From: a virus
Reading direction: 5' to 3' (one strand)
Length of the DNA: 22,171 bases
Virus record (IMG/VR): IMGVR_UViG_3300042898_006867
Span: 1-22,171 of that record
Within the stretch, counting starts at the first letter, position 1; each line of letters begins with the position of its first letter. A model generated the notes under the pieces. That model saw only the letters and a list, made by a program, of their open reading frames with translations, was not told where the DNA came from and ran no database searches. The position numbers were made by a program, and so were the translations under genes. Below are positions 6,971 to 14,300 of the stretch, one piece after another.

Positions 6971-7605
6971 GCAGTATGCGCACATCCCACTGGAGAAGGC
7001 CAAGGTGCCCGATGCCGTGATGGGCATCTCATCGTTGCGCAACTGGGTGCTCAAGCACTTCAAGGATGACGCCATCATCATGCTCGATGACGACATCAGC
7101 GCCTGCGTTTGCATGGTTTCTCTGCGCTGTCGCAAGCTCTCGATTGAGGAGACGTTGCAAATGCTCTCTAACTCGGCCTACAACGCGCGCGGTGCCGAAG
7201 CCCGTCTGTTTGGCTGGCATCAGCGCAGCGATCCACGCCTGCTGCAACGCAATGATCCCTTTTGGCGTGAACCACTGGGTGGGCGGAGCGGTGGGGGTGG
7301 TGCGTGATGCGAATGGAGGCATTCCCAAGTGGGACGAGTTGCTGCGCTGCAAGTGCGACATCGACGCCACACTCCAGGAGTTGATGGACAACCGCCTTGT
7401 TTGGAATGAAGCCCGGTTCTGCTTTGTGCAGGAGCGCGACAAGAACCTGGGCGGCAATTCATTGTTCCGCAGCGCAGAGCGCATCGCCACGGAGAAGCGG
7501 CATCTGAAGCGCAAGTGGAAGGCCCACATCGACTTCGGTGACTACAAGAGCCAGGAGCGCGTCGCAATGAATGCCCCGCGCCGTCAGAGCATCGCGCTCG
7601 GCTAA
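6810..7605 (+). pseudogene. GT-A-like glycosyltransferase (phage TAGT-like), interrupted by a frameshift
   Basis: The first frame (6810-7307) gives LRLVILSRSRA (nucleotide-sugar-binding start), SSLRNWVLKHF, then AIIMLDDDISACV with a DDD motif (residues 93-95) typical of metal-binding GT-A enzymes. The natural continuation (GVNHWVGGAVGVV, CDIDATLQELMDNRLVWNEARF, NLGGNS) lies in another frame and ends at 7605. The two join cleanly if one T is skipped in the TTTT run at 7260-7263, after a CCC codon. This may be a disabling indel, a sequencing error or a programmed +1 shift. It resembles the TET-associated glycosyltransferases of phage DNA-base hypermodification loci, and the ParB neighbour fits that. 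The substrate is unknown and the family call rests on motif memory only. Confidence 0.6.
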
Positions 7606-7658
7606 CGTACCCCACGGCACCTTCCAAACCCTGCGACCTAATCAAACCTCACGGCATC

Positions 7659-7706
7659 ATTTGGTGATGCAAACGGATGGAATCCCGAAGTCACGGTGAC
7701 GAGGCC
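7659..7706 (+). repeat. 48-bp upstream repeat, copy 4 (most diverged)
   Basis: It aligns without gaps to the copies at 10110, 11104 and 16551. About 35 of 48 positions agree with the copy at 11104, and the last 15 (CACGGTGACGAGGCC) are identical. It lies between the glycosyltransferase stop and the RarA-C-like gene, with the ATG 7 nt beyond its end. GAGG at 7701-7704 could serve as a ribosome site, 9 nt from that ATG. Confidence 0.7.
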
Positions 7707-7713
7707 TCCATTC

Positions 7714-8295
7714 ATGGACCTCCCAGATCTTTTTCCCGCCAACCCAATGCAACTGCGCACGATTCGTCATTACAACTTCAGCGAGGTGTCCTCCGCCATG
7801 CAGAAGGCCATCCGCCGGGGTGATGCTGCGTTGGCCGGATACTGGGCCTTGGAACTGTGGCAGAGCGGCTTCGGCAAGTATGTGTGGAAGCGTCTGCTCA
7901 CCATCAGCGCGGAAGACTGCTGGGGCATCCTCACGCAGGAGGTGAAGGCACTGCATGACAGCTACCTCGTCATCAATGACGGCATCCCACCCAAGCAGGC
8001 CAAGGGCCGCATCTTCATTAGCAAGGCGGTCATCTTGCTGTGTTTGTCGAAGAAGAGTCGCGATCCCGATCATCTGCAAAATTACGTTTATGATCAGACG
8101 GCGGGTCTTGATCCTGACACGCTGGCGCTGGAGTTGCGCAACAGTGGTGATTACATTACCATCCCCGAATATGCGTATGACTGCCACACGCGCGAGGGCA
8201 AGAAGCGCGGCAAGACGAAGGCGGACTTCTTCAAGGCAGAACAGGCGGCGCTGGAGCCATTGCAGCCGGGGTTGTTCGATCACTTGATTGATTGA
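7714..8295 (+). CDS. Stand-alone RarA/MgsA C-terminal-like domain protein
   Basis: A 193-residue protein whose block SEVSSAMQKAIRRGD, YWALELWQSG and LLTISAEDCWG (residues ~18-70) matches the helical C-terminal region of the RarA/MgsA replication-associated recombination ATPase. There the same pattern (S-A-h-x-K-S-I-R-x-x-D, A-x-Y-W, h-h-x-I-A-S-E-D-I-G) forms the tetramerisation and clamp-loader-related part. The AAA+ core is absent. A separate AAA+ clamp-loader-like protein is encoded at 13618-14280 and might partner it. The C-terminus is basic then acidic and ends in PGLFDHLID. A second possible start is the ATG at 7747. A role at replication forks is inferred from the family. Confidence 0.65.
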   Translation: MDLPDLFPANPMQLRTIRHYNFSEVSSAMQKAIRRGDAALAGYWALELWQSGFGKYVWKRLLTISAEDCWGILTQEVKALHDSYLVINDGIPPKQAKGRIFISKAVILLCLSKKSRDPDHLQNYVYDQTAGLDPDTLALELRNSGDYITIPEYAYDCHTREGKKRGKTKADFFKAEQAALEPLQPGLFDHLID

Positions 8296-8297
8296 GC

Positions 8298-8320
8298 CTC
8301 GGCGATACCCGAGCCGTTTT
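8298..8320 (+). terminator. Weak hairpin with a short T run between convergent genes
   Basis: CTCGG (8298-8302) pairs with CCGAG (8309-8313) across a 6-nt loop, followed by CCGTTTT. The 5-bp stem and four Ts make a weak intrinsic terminator for the plus-strand gene ending at 8295, just before the convergent hipA stop at 8323. Confidence 0.3.
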
Positions 8321-8322
8321 CA

Positions 8323-9546
8323 TCAAACATGCTCTTGCGCTTCCTTGACGAAGTCATTCTCAAAGGCGCTGGCATAAGCGTTTAACTGTGAGGCATTGAG
8401 GTGCAGCCGTTGTCCAAGCTTTCTCCAATTCTGAACAACGGTCGTAATCTCATGCAGAATGCGGACAGCCTCGTCTGTCTTCAACCCAAAGCGGGGCGAA
8501 GCCTTGATTGCCAGCTCGATGGACGGCTCATTGCCATCCTCGGAAATACTGGTTTTGTTGATGGTTGCTCGTTCGATTTCCGGAACCGGGTTTACATCGT
8601 AAGCGGGCGATAGTGACCAGCGCCCCGAACGATGCATCAGAAAGCCGTGATTCCGAAGGTGATCGTCATAGTTGCTTGCGAGCAGCGAGAAGACCATGCG
8701 CCGCCATAATTCTCGCAGGTCACCTGAGACATCGTCACCAAACTGGCGGATTACATCCGCAAGCATGGTATAGCTGCCCGCTTCGCCAAGCGGCAAACCA
8801 AGGAGACTAGACGCGGAGATAAATGGAATGCGGCATCCTTGATCTCGATCAAATCGCTTGATCACTGCGACAGCATGGCCGCCCACGGGCACAAGCTGAT
8901 GATCGGCAGTCCGAATACCCGAAGCGCGAGCCAAACTCAGGGCGAGAATTTCACCGGCAGCAATGTCACGCACGTCGTCGGGCTTTGGGAACTTCGCAAT
9001 ACCGAGGCTTCCGTCTGGCAGGGCCACGGCTGATTTAGGCCGCGCGCCTCCAAGAGGTGAACCCTGTCCCAGCAGGAACCTCAGATCTTTTGCTGTTTCC
9101 GTTTCGCTGTGAATCGCCTCGGTGGCACGGAGCAGCGCTGGCAACTGGACGACAGGGGGCATTTTCCCAGTTCCCTGCGCCAAAAAGGCCTCGTCATCAC
9201 CCCTCCTGAATCGGAGTGCGCCTATGCGGGAGTTATCGTCCAAAGCTAAAACGTAATCGATCTCCTGAAAGGGACGCTGCTCTAGAACTCCCTTACGAAC
9301 CGCCCTCTCGATGAGAATTTTCCCCCAGCGATCCGGGCCGCAATCCTGAATGGCACCAAACAGGACGGGACTGTGCATCACACCGCGTTGCATCGGTATC
9401 GACGTAGGGTCGATGGCAAAGGCTGATTGTCCCGCCAGCCATTCGGCAGAATACTCAAAGGACACAGCCTGCCCCCGTCCCGCAGAGTAAAGGCGTCCAA
9501 CCAACTGAGTCGTCCTCTCCCATTCGATGTGCACTTCAATGCTCAT
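8323..9546 (-). CDS. hipA: HipA-family serine/threonine kinase toxin
   Basis: A 407-residue protein of normal HipA length. HipA toxins phosphorylate glutamyl-tRNA synthetase (or another synthetase) and cause growth arrest and persistence when not held by HipB. Visible: an N-terminal subdomain with IDPTSIPMQRG and FGAIQDCGPDRWGK, a loop SPLGGARPK (163-171), the Lys in LGIAKF (K185), the catalytic YDDHLRNHG (293-301) and the Asp of AYDVNP (D317). All kinase residues appear kept. It overlaps the hipB stop by ATGA (9543-9546), and both are transcribed against the surrounding plus-strand arm, as an inserted module. Confidence 0.92.
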   Translation of the reverse strand: MSIEVHIEWERTTQLVGRLYSAGRGQAVSFEYSAEWLAGQSAFAIDPTSIPMQRGVMHSPVLFGAIQDCGPDRWGKILIERAVRKGVLEQRPFQEIDYVLALDDNSRIGALRFRRGDDEAFLAQGTGKMPPVVQLPALLRATEAIHSETETAKDLRFLLGQGSPLGGARPKSAVALPDGSLGIAKFPKPDDVRDIAAGEILALSLARASGIRTADHQLVPVGGHAVAVIKRFDRDQGCRIPFISASSLLGLPLGEAGSYTMLADVIRQFGDDVSGDLRELWRRMVFSLLASNYDDHLRNHGFLMHRSGRWSLSPAYDVNPVPEIERATINKTSISEDGNEPSIELAIKASPRFGLKTDEAVRILHEITTVVQNWRKLGQRLHLNASQLNAYASAFENDFVKEAQEHV

Positions 9547-9857
9547 CTTTGGCGTGGCCTCCGAATTCGCTTGGGCAGACGTTGTTCGTCGAGTTCAAGC
9601 GCGAGAGCGTCGCTTGAGGGAGCGGCCAAGTCGCCCAGTCGCTGGTGCAGTTGAAGTACAAAGGCAGCCGTTGCCAAAGTTCCCATTGAGACACTTGGAT
9701 CCCCCTTCTCCAGTCGCCAAAGAGTGTCTTTGCTGACGAACAGCCGCGACGCCATGTCGGCAGTCGATATTCCCCGCTTGCGCCTGGCTAGGGCGAGATC
9801 ACGCCCTAGCTTTCGAAGCGTGTGGACCACGGGCAATGGCTTTGAAGCAGTATTCAC
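9543..9857 (-). CDS. hipB: HipB-like antitoxin, Xre-family HTH repressor
   Basis: A 104-residue Xre-type DNA-binding protein. The segment LGRDLALARRKRGISTADMASRLFVSKDTLWRLEKGDPSVS (split here for reference: ISTADMASRLF then SKDTLWRLEKG) is a standard five-helix HTH at residues ~17-60. The acidic, Arg-rich C-terminus would contact HipA. The start is a GTG at 9857; no better ATG lies upstream in frame. The gene is followed directly by hipA. In this family the antitoxin both neutralises HipA and represses the operon, and a palindrome sits in the promoter (9866-9881), as autoregulation requires. Confidence 0.88.
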   Translation of the reverse strand: MNTASKPLPVVHTLRKLGRDLALARRKRGISTADMASRLFVSKDTLWRLEKGDPSVSMGTLATAAFVLQLHQRLGDLAAPSSDALALELDEQRLPKRIRRPRQR

Positions 9858-9860
9858 TCT

Positions 9861-9891
9861 TATATATCTGATAAATCAGATGTTAAGTCAA
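9861..9891 (-). promoter_or_regulatory. hipBA promoter with an operator palindrome between the boxes
   Basis: On the minus strand TTGACT (9891-9886) is followed 18-19 nt later by an AT-rich -10 (ATATAT/TATATA, 9867-9861). A perfect inverted repeat, ATCTGAT-AA-ATCAGAT (9866-9881), fills the spacer and is the likely HipB operator. The GTG start at 9857 is only about 3 nt from the -10, so the transcript would be nearly or fully leaderless, or the true start of transcription lies elsewhere. Confidence 0.5.
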
Positions 9892-10109
9892 TTATTATCA
9901 GGTATAACAGTCTTTATTTGAATCACTTTGTTAACTAAAAAGACACCCGTCAATCTCAACAAGCGCGTTGATGGTCGCAACAAGTGCATGTCGGGGGTCG
10001 GCATACTCTCATACCTTGCGGAGCCTCTGAGCCTGTAAAACGCCTCCTACGCGGCAACAACGGCGGTTAATCTACGCGTCTCTTTCTTCAAGGCAGCAGT
10101 GAGCCTGAA
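9892..10109. other. Gene-free spacer between hipB and the ligase unit
   Basis: Together with the hipBA promoter on its left and a 48-bp repeat on its right, this makes up a gap of just over 300 bp without a convincing gene. It changes from AT-rich on the hip side to GC-rich near the repeat, which fits a module boundary. There is a second TATCAG half-site near 9896 that could be an extra HipB contact. I see no RNA gene and no strong terminator. Confidence 0.4.
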
Positions 10110-10157
10110 AAATGGTGATCAAAACGGTGCGACACACGCAGCCACGGTGACGAGGCC
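10110..10157 (+). repeat. 48-bp upstream repeat, copy 1
   Basis: It differs from the copy at 11104 at one position of 48. It ends 6 nt before the first possible ATG of the DNA ligase gene. The 3' end contains CACGGTGACGAGGCC, whose GAGG (10152-10155) is spaced 8 nt from the ATG at 10164. No clear -10 box is visible inside it. Confidence 0.85.
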
Positions 10158-10163
10158 CACAGA

Positions 10164-11093
10164 ATGCCCACATGGGCACTCCAAGCCATGAACACCACTA
10201 CCACCGCCTCGTCCCCCATCACCAAACCCATGCTCGCCGACAAATGTGAGCGTCTCAATGCCCTCAGCTTCCCGCTGCTGGCCACGCCCAAACTCGACGG
10301 CATCCGCTGCCTCAAGATCAATGGCCGCGCCCTGACGCGCAGCTTCAAGCCGGTGTCCAACCGCTTCATTCGCGAGTGGATCGAAGCCAACCTGCCTGAT
10401 GGGCTGGACGGCGAGCTGATCGTGAAAGGCACCACCTTCAACGAAACCGCTGGGCATGTGGGCCGCGAGAGCGGTGAGCCTGACTTCATCTTCGCCGTCT
10501 TCGACTATGTGAGCGACGGCATCGACGTGCCCTATGCCTGCCGAATGCAGGAGTTGGCGCGACTGCCGGACTACGAGCGCGTCGATAAAGTGCTGCCCGA
10601 GGAGATGCACTCGCTGGACGAGCTCATGGCCTATGAGGGGCGCTGCGTGAGCGATGGATTTGAAGGCGTGATGATCCGCACTCCCAGCTCACCCTACAAG
10701 TGTGGTCGCTCCACGGAGCGCGAGGGCTACCTGCTCAAGATCAAGCGCTTCGAGGACGCTGAGGCGGTGGTGATCGACACCTATGAGGGTATGAGCAATC
10801 ACAACGCGGCTGAGAAGGACGCATTTGGGCGCACCAAGCGCAGCATGGCGCAGTCCGGCATGGTAGGGCGCGGCGAACTCGGCGGCTTCATCGTCAAGCA
10901 GGTGGAGACGGGCATCGAGTTCCGGCTTGGTTACAACCATGTCGTCGGGGGTGTGGACCGCGTGTCTCTATGGCAGCAGCGTTCCTCTTTGTTGGGCCGC
11001 ATGGTGAAGTTTATGCACCAACCCAGCGGCGCGAAGGAAGCGCCCAGGTTCCCGAAGTTCATCGGGTTCCGTGAGCCGTGGGATCTCTCATAG
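10164..11093 (+). CDS. ATP-dependent DNA ligase, phage type
   Basis: A protein of 309 residues (301 if the ATG at 10188 is used) with the nucleotidyltransferase motifs of small phage DNA ligases. Motif I is TPKLDGIRC, with the adenylated Lys K43. Motif III is LDGELIVKG, IIIa is FAVFDY, motif IV is FEGVMIR, and motif V is YLLKIKRF. A C-terminal OB-fold part follows (GELGGFIVKQ, then KFIGFRE at the end). It seals nicks in replication or repair of the element. The T7-like length without extra domains fits a phage or element origin. The first start has a GAGG site; the second follows an A/C-rich leader like other genes here, so the start is open. Confidence 0.9.
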   Translation: MPTWALQAMNTTTTASSPITKPMLADKCERLNALSFPLLATPKLDGIRCLKINGRALTRSFKPVSNRFIREWIEANLPDGLDGELIVKGTTFNETAGHVGRESGEPDFIFAVFDYVSDGIDVPYACRMQELARLPDYERVDKVLPEEMHSLDELMAYEGRCVSDGFEGVMIRTPSSPYKCGRSTEREGYLLKIKRFEDAEAVVIDTYEGMSNHNAAEKDAFGRTKRSMAQSGMVGRGELGGFIVKQVETGIEFRLGYNHVVGGVDRVSLWQQRSSLLGRMVKFMHQPSGAKEAPRFPKFIGFREPWDLS

Positions 11094-11103
11094 GAGGCTC
11101 GCA

Positions 11104-11151
11104 AAATGGTGATCAAAACGGTGCGACACACGCGGCCACGGTGACGAGGCC
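11104..11151 (+). repeat. 48-bp upstream repeat, copy 2
   Basis: Nearly identical to copies 1 and 3 (1 and 2 differences). The similarity to copy 3 runs on past the 48 bp with AAGGGGA. It lies 10 nt after the ligase stop and before the amidoligase gene, so each of these two genes has its own copy despite tight spacing. That argues for a regulatory role. Confidence 0.85.
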
Positions 11152-11165
11152 AAGGGGAAGTCCGC

Positions 11166-11213
11166 ATGGACTTCAATCACCCGCACCCATTCCATCCTCA
11201 TGAAAACCGCTGA
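11166..11213 (+). CDS. Possible 15-residue His/Pro-rich leader peptide
   Basis: An ATG 14 nt after repeat copy 2, preceded by AAGGGGAAG, opens a 15-codon frame (MDFNHPHPFHPHENR) whose TGA lies just past the amidoligase ATG at 11200, in a different frame. It could couple translation to the main gene. Four His and four Pro in 15 residues is unusual, but the A/C-rich base composition alone could produce it. Weak. Confidence 0.15.
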   Translation: MDFNHPHPFHPHENR

Positions 11214-12162
11214 TCCTAAAGCCGCCCTCATCCAGTGGGGCATTGAACTCGAAACGCGCCTGCCTGCCACCAGCCAAGTGGCGGTGGGCAGTTACCACGC
11301 CGGGCATCCCGTCACCACGGGTCGCACCACTGCCGGTGCTCTCAGCAACGCTCCCGCCTTCAACGCTGACACGTGGAAGGCCGAGCGCGATGGCTCCATC
11401 CGCTGCGAGGCTGGTCAGATCCCCTGCGAGTTTGTGTCACCCATCCTCCATGGTGAGCGCGGCGTGGAGCATCTGATCGCCTTCGTTGAATGGCTCAATG
11501 CCCTCGGTGCCACGGTGGACCGCTCCTGTGGCTGCCACATCACCGTGGGCATTGAGTCGATCATCGGCACTTCCGACACCAAGGCGGTGAGCGAGTTCAT
11601 CCGCAAGCTTGCTCACATCGCCCGCTGGCACGCGCGCAGCCTCTACGGCCAGACGGGCACGGACCGTCACCTGAACCACTACAGCCATCCTCTTTACGAG
11701 CAGACCGCCGAGCACATGCGCAAGATCGTCACCTGCGAGCAGGAGCGGGTCAAAGCCGAGTGCGCCGAGCAATGCGGGCGCGGCATGGTGAATTTTAGAA
11801 AAGCGTTCAAGCGTGACCGCGATGGCCGGTTCATCGGCGTGGTGGAGTTCCGCGTCTTTGCCGGCACGCTGAACATCGAGAAGATCATGCATCACCTTGC
11901 CAGTGTGCTCGGGCTCTGTCGCCGCGCCTGCGAGGTCCGCTGCCTTGGCGGGTTCGGCAAGAACAAGATCCAAGCCAAGCGCACCGCCACGGCGTCGGAT
12001 GGCCTGCGCTTCCTGTGGGACTACCTCGGGTGGACCGGCAGTGCGCGGCCCGTAGCCCTCGGGCTCTTCGGCAAGCTGCACTCGGAGTTCCGCCACTACC
12101 GCATGAATGCGCATCGGCTCTGCCAGCAGTTCGATGAACGCTACCCCGATGCCAACCTTTAA
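11200..12162 (+). CDS. Amidoligase family protein (COOH-NH2 ligase, glutamine-synthetase fold)
   Basis: A 320-residue protein with the marks of the amidoligase family related to gamma-glutamylcysteine synthetase: an opening GIELE (14-18), CEFVSPIL (76-83), the DRSCGCHITVGI strand (~107-118), and VEFRVFAGTLN (215-224). These acidic and His residues form the ATP/metal site in the family. Such enzymes form amide bonds between a carboxylate and an amine and often pair with class II amidotransferases in phages and mobile elements; the next gene is exactly such a partner. The substrate (peptide, cell-wall or base modification) is unknown. Start ATG 11200 follows repeat copy 2 and an A/C-rich leader. 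Confidence 0.85.
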   Translation: MKTADPKAALIQWGIELETRLPATSQVAVGSYHAGHPVTTGRTTAGALSNAPAFNADTWKAERDGSIRCEAGQIPCEFVSPILHGERGVEHLIAFVEWLNALGATVDRSCGCHITVGIESIIGTSDTKAVSEFIRKLAHIARWHARSLYGQTGTDRHLNHYSHPLYEQTAEHMRKIVTCEQERVKAECAEQCGRGMVNFRKAFKRDRDGRFIGVVEFRVFAGTLNIEKIMHHLASVLGLCRRACEVRCLGGFGKNKIQAKRTATASDGLRFLWDYLGWTGSARPVALGLFGKLHSEFRHYRMNAHRLCQQFDERYPDANL

Positions 12163-12242
12163 GCCTTTGCCCAAACTATACGCAGTCTGCGGATAGCCGG
12201 GCCAAACCAAGAACAACGAACCTGAACCCAACTGAAACTGAT

Positions 12243-12875
12243 ATGTGTGTGATCCTGATATGTCCTCAAAATGTGCGCCCCAAAGCCGAGGTGCTGTATG
12301 CCTGTCATGAAGCCAACCCGCACGGGGCTGGAGTCGCATGGCGGGAAGGTGGCCGCGTGCGCTGGCAGAAGAACCTCAATACCGGCGAGCTTGTGACCCT
12401 GCTCAAGAAGTTGGAGGGCGAAGTGGTCATCCACTTCCGCTGGGCCAGTGTGGGCGGGGTGGATGCGCGGCTGTGCCATCCGTTCCCTGTCACCCCGAAG
12501 GCCTCTACCAGCCTGAGCGGCATGGCGGAAACGGTGCTGTTCCACAACGGCACGTGGAGCGGGTATGAAGATGCGCTCAAGCGGTTGGCGCAGCACCGCA
12601 AGGAACCCCTTCCTGTAGGTCCGATGAGCGACACGCGGGCAGCGGCGCTCGTGGTCCACACCATCGGTCCTGATTCGCTGCACAAGCTGCCGGGGCGCTG
12701 GGTGTGGATGAGTGCTCATGAAACCCGCCTCTTCGGTCCATGGGAGACGTGGGGTGGCATGCAGGTGAGCAACACGTTCTTCGTCCCACGCCTGCGGTCT
12801 GCTCAAGCACGCCGCAAGGCTACGCAGCCTGCGGACCAACGCCCACGCCACCAATCCTGCCTCTTTGCCTGCTAA
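12243..12875 (+). CDS. Class II glutamine amidotransferase-like (Ntn hydrolase)
   Basis: A 210-residue protein that starts MCVI, so removal of Met exposes Cys2 as the N-terminal nucleophile of GATase class II. Further family signs are NPHGAGVAW (25-33), IHFRWAS (63-69), HPFPV (79-83) and VLFHNG (98-103), the glutamine-binding elements. It would release ammonia from glutamine for the amidoligase encoded 80 bp upstream. Their pairing is a known combination in phage and mobile-element biosynthetic clusters. The C-terminus is basic and probably disordered. The ATG follows an A/C-rich linker (12207-12242) without a ribosome site. Confidence 0.8.
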   Translation: MCVILICPQNVRPKAEVLYACHEANPHGAGVAWREGGRVRWQKNLNTGELVTLLKKLEGEVVIHFRWASVGGVDARLCHPFPVTPKASTSLSGMAETVLFHNGTWSGYEDALKRLAQHRKEPLPVGPMSDTRAAALVVHTIGPDSLHKLPGRWVWMSAHETRLFGPWETWGGMQVSNTFFVPRLRSAQARRKATQPADQRPRHQSCLFAC

Positions 12876-12904
12876 ACCAAACCCAAACCCAAAACGAAAC
12901 CGAT

Positions 12905-13468
12905 ATGAAACTGTTCAAACTGATCGCCAGCCGTGCTGGCCAAGTGCTCTTCGATGACCGCGTGGAGGCTGACTCCCCGCGTGAGGCCCGCGAGCAGATG
13001 AAGGCCCTGCTCGGGCTGCAATCATTAACTGGGGTGGTCTATGCGATCACCGAAATCCCCATCGAGCTCATCCAGAGCATTGTGGATGCGAAACTGGCGG
13101 AAGCCCTGCAGCGAGTGCGCAGCGGCCAGCCACCGGCCAGCATGGAGCAGATGATCCGCCCCATTGCGAGTGCGGCAGTCCGGGAGCAACTCGCCACGTT
13201 GCGCACGGTGCAGCCGGATGATCCACCCGCAGGGCCGCAGCGCTTCGACGCGTTCACGCCAGCCGACCTGATCATTGGCACGACCACGATGCCGCAGCCA
13301 CGGCGCAAGCGCGTCAGCGTGACCACCAACGGCACGCTGGTGGATTGGAAGTCGGTGAAGCGAGCGTATCGGCGCACCGGCTCCATCAAGCAGACGGCGG
13401 TGCAATTTGAACTGTCGATCAACTCCGTGAAGGCACGTATCCGCCGGGAGGGCTGGACCCATGAGTGA
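12905..13468 (+). CDS. Unknown protein with C-terminal helix-turn-helix
   Basis: A 187-residue protein. The N-terminal ~55 residues (KLFKLIASRAGQVLFDD, then DSPREAREQMKALLG) look like a small alpha/beta element-specific domain. The middle is low complexity and Pro-rich. The end (DWKSVKRAYRRTGSIKQTA, then FELSINSVKARIRREGW) reads as a helix-turn-helix of the type in which cells skip repeats of similar residues, followed by a basic helix. It could be a transcription factor for this arm, or a DNA-binding part of the following AAA+ complex. The longer open frame upstream overlaps the amidotransferase gene and is rejected as start. The ATG follows an A/C-rich linker. Its stop overlaps the next small gene (ATGAGTGA). 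Confidence 0.7.
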   Translation: MKLFKLIASRAGQVLFDDRVEADSPREAREQMKALLGLQSLTGVVYAITEIPIELIQSIVDAKLAEALQRVRSGQPPASMEQMIRPIASAAVREQLATLRTVQPDDPPAGPQRFDAFTPADLIIGTTTMPQPRRKRVSVTTNGTLVDWKSVKRAYRRTGSIKQTAVQFELSINSVKARIRREGWTHE

Positions 13469-13637
13469 TCGTCTCTCCATCACCAAGTATGGCCAGCGGT
13501 ATTGGGCCGTGTGGCTCGACGGCGAACTGCTCGCAGTGACGCTCTACAAGAAGGGCGCTCGTGCCATCACGGCCGCGATTACGACGCTCTCCACGCATCA
13601 CGGAAAGGAGGTCCATCATGGCATCCAAGCCGCGTGA
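13461..13637 (+). CDS. Small unknown protein between the HTH and AAA+ genes
   Basis: A 58-codon frame whose ATG overlaps the HTH gene stop by 8 nt and whose end overlaps the AAA+ start by 20 nt, a typical coupled arrangement. The product begins MSDRLSITKYGQRYWAVWLDGELLAVTLYKKGA, i.e. YGQRYWAVWLDG then LLAVTLYKKGA. This beta-rich, Trp/Tyr-containing pattern is common in small mobile-element proteins that fill a gap upstream of ATPases. It carries a strong GGAGG for the next gene near its 3' end. No family recognised, but the coding pattern and overlaps support it. Confidence 0.6.
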   Translation: MSDRLSITKYGQRYWAVWLDGELLAVTLYKKGARAITAAITTLSTHHGKEVHHGIQAA

Positions 13638-14280
13638 ACGTGCCCCCAAACAAGCTCCTTCTGCGCAGTCGCCGATGAACTGGCGACCGCGCACGGCGGA
13701 GGATCTGATCGGCCAGGCGCGGCGGGTGGCGCTGGCGCAGGTGAGCAAAGCGAAGCGGCTTGCCAACGATCCCAGCGCCACGATGAAGCTGCTGCTCTAC
13801 GGTCCGCCGGGCGTGGGCAAGACCAGCGTGGTGGAGTTGGTGGCCTTGCAGCTCGCAGGCACACCGCTCTCCATCGAGGACTACAACGGGCGTGAGGTCA
13901 CGGTGGACCTCGTGCGTGAGTGGATGAAGCAGCTTCCTTATGGCAGCCTGTTCAGTGCTTGGTCGGTCAAGATCGTCAATGAACTGGACCGCTGCTCCCG
14001 TGAAGCGCAGGACCTGCTGCTCACTTATCTCGACCGCCTGCCACCGGGCCGCGCGTTCCTCGGAACGAGCAATCTGCAATTGGATCTGCTCACCGAGCGG
14101 TTCCAGACGCGGTTCCAAGCCATCAAGCTGCTGCCTCCGACCACGGAGGAACTCGCCGCGTTCCTGAGCACGCACTGGCTGGTGCCTGCATTTACGGCCT
14201 CACAAATCGCCGTGGGCAGCGGCGGATGTGTGCGGGCCGCGCTCGCCGATCTCGAATCCTACCTCGACCACACACCCTGA
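13618..14280 (+). CDS. AAA+ ATPase, clamp-loader/RuvB-like
   Basis: A 220-residue protein: AEDLIGQARRV (28-38), Walker A GPPGVGKT (62-69), Walker B-like VKIVNELDRC (117-126), sensor 1 FLGTSN (147-152), and a box near TERFQTRFQ (159-167) with candidate arginine fingers. The order and the NELDR spacing resemble RFC/DnaX-type clamp loaders and RuvB, but the Walker B Asp is replaced by Asn (N121), with Glu kept. The protein is short, lacking a C-terminal collar. It has the best ribosome site in the region (GGAGG, 13607-13611). It may act with the stand-alone RarA-C protein at 7714-8295. Family firm, partner speculative. Confidence 0.85.
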   Translation: MASKPRERAPKQAPSAQSPMNWRPRTAEDLIGQARRVALAQVSKAKRLANDPSATMKLLLYGPPGVGKTSVVELVALQLAGTPLSIEDYNGREVTVDLVREWMKQLPYGSLFSAWSVKIVNELDRCSREAQDLLLTYLDRLPPGRAFLGTSNLQLDLLTERFQTRFQAIKLLPPTTEELAAFLSTHWLVPAFTASQIAVGSGGCVRAALADLESYLDHTP

Positions 14281-14300
14281 ACCCGAACCAACGAACGACC

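Noticed and set aside
7657-8283. Minus-strand 208-codon frame opposite the RarA-C-like gene
   Set aside because: The plus frame has RarA-like conserved positions and the 48-bp repeat upstream; the minus frame has neither.
11437-12339. Minus-strand 300-codon frame opposite the amidoligase gene
   Set aside because: The plus strand has clear amidoligase motifs and an upstream repeat; the antisense frame is a high-GC shadow.
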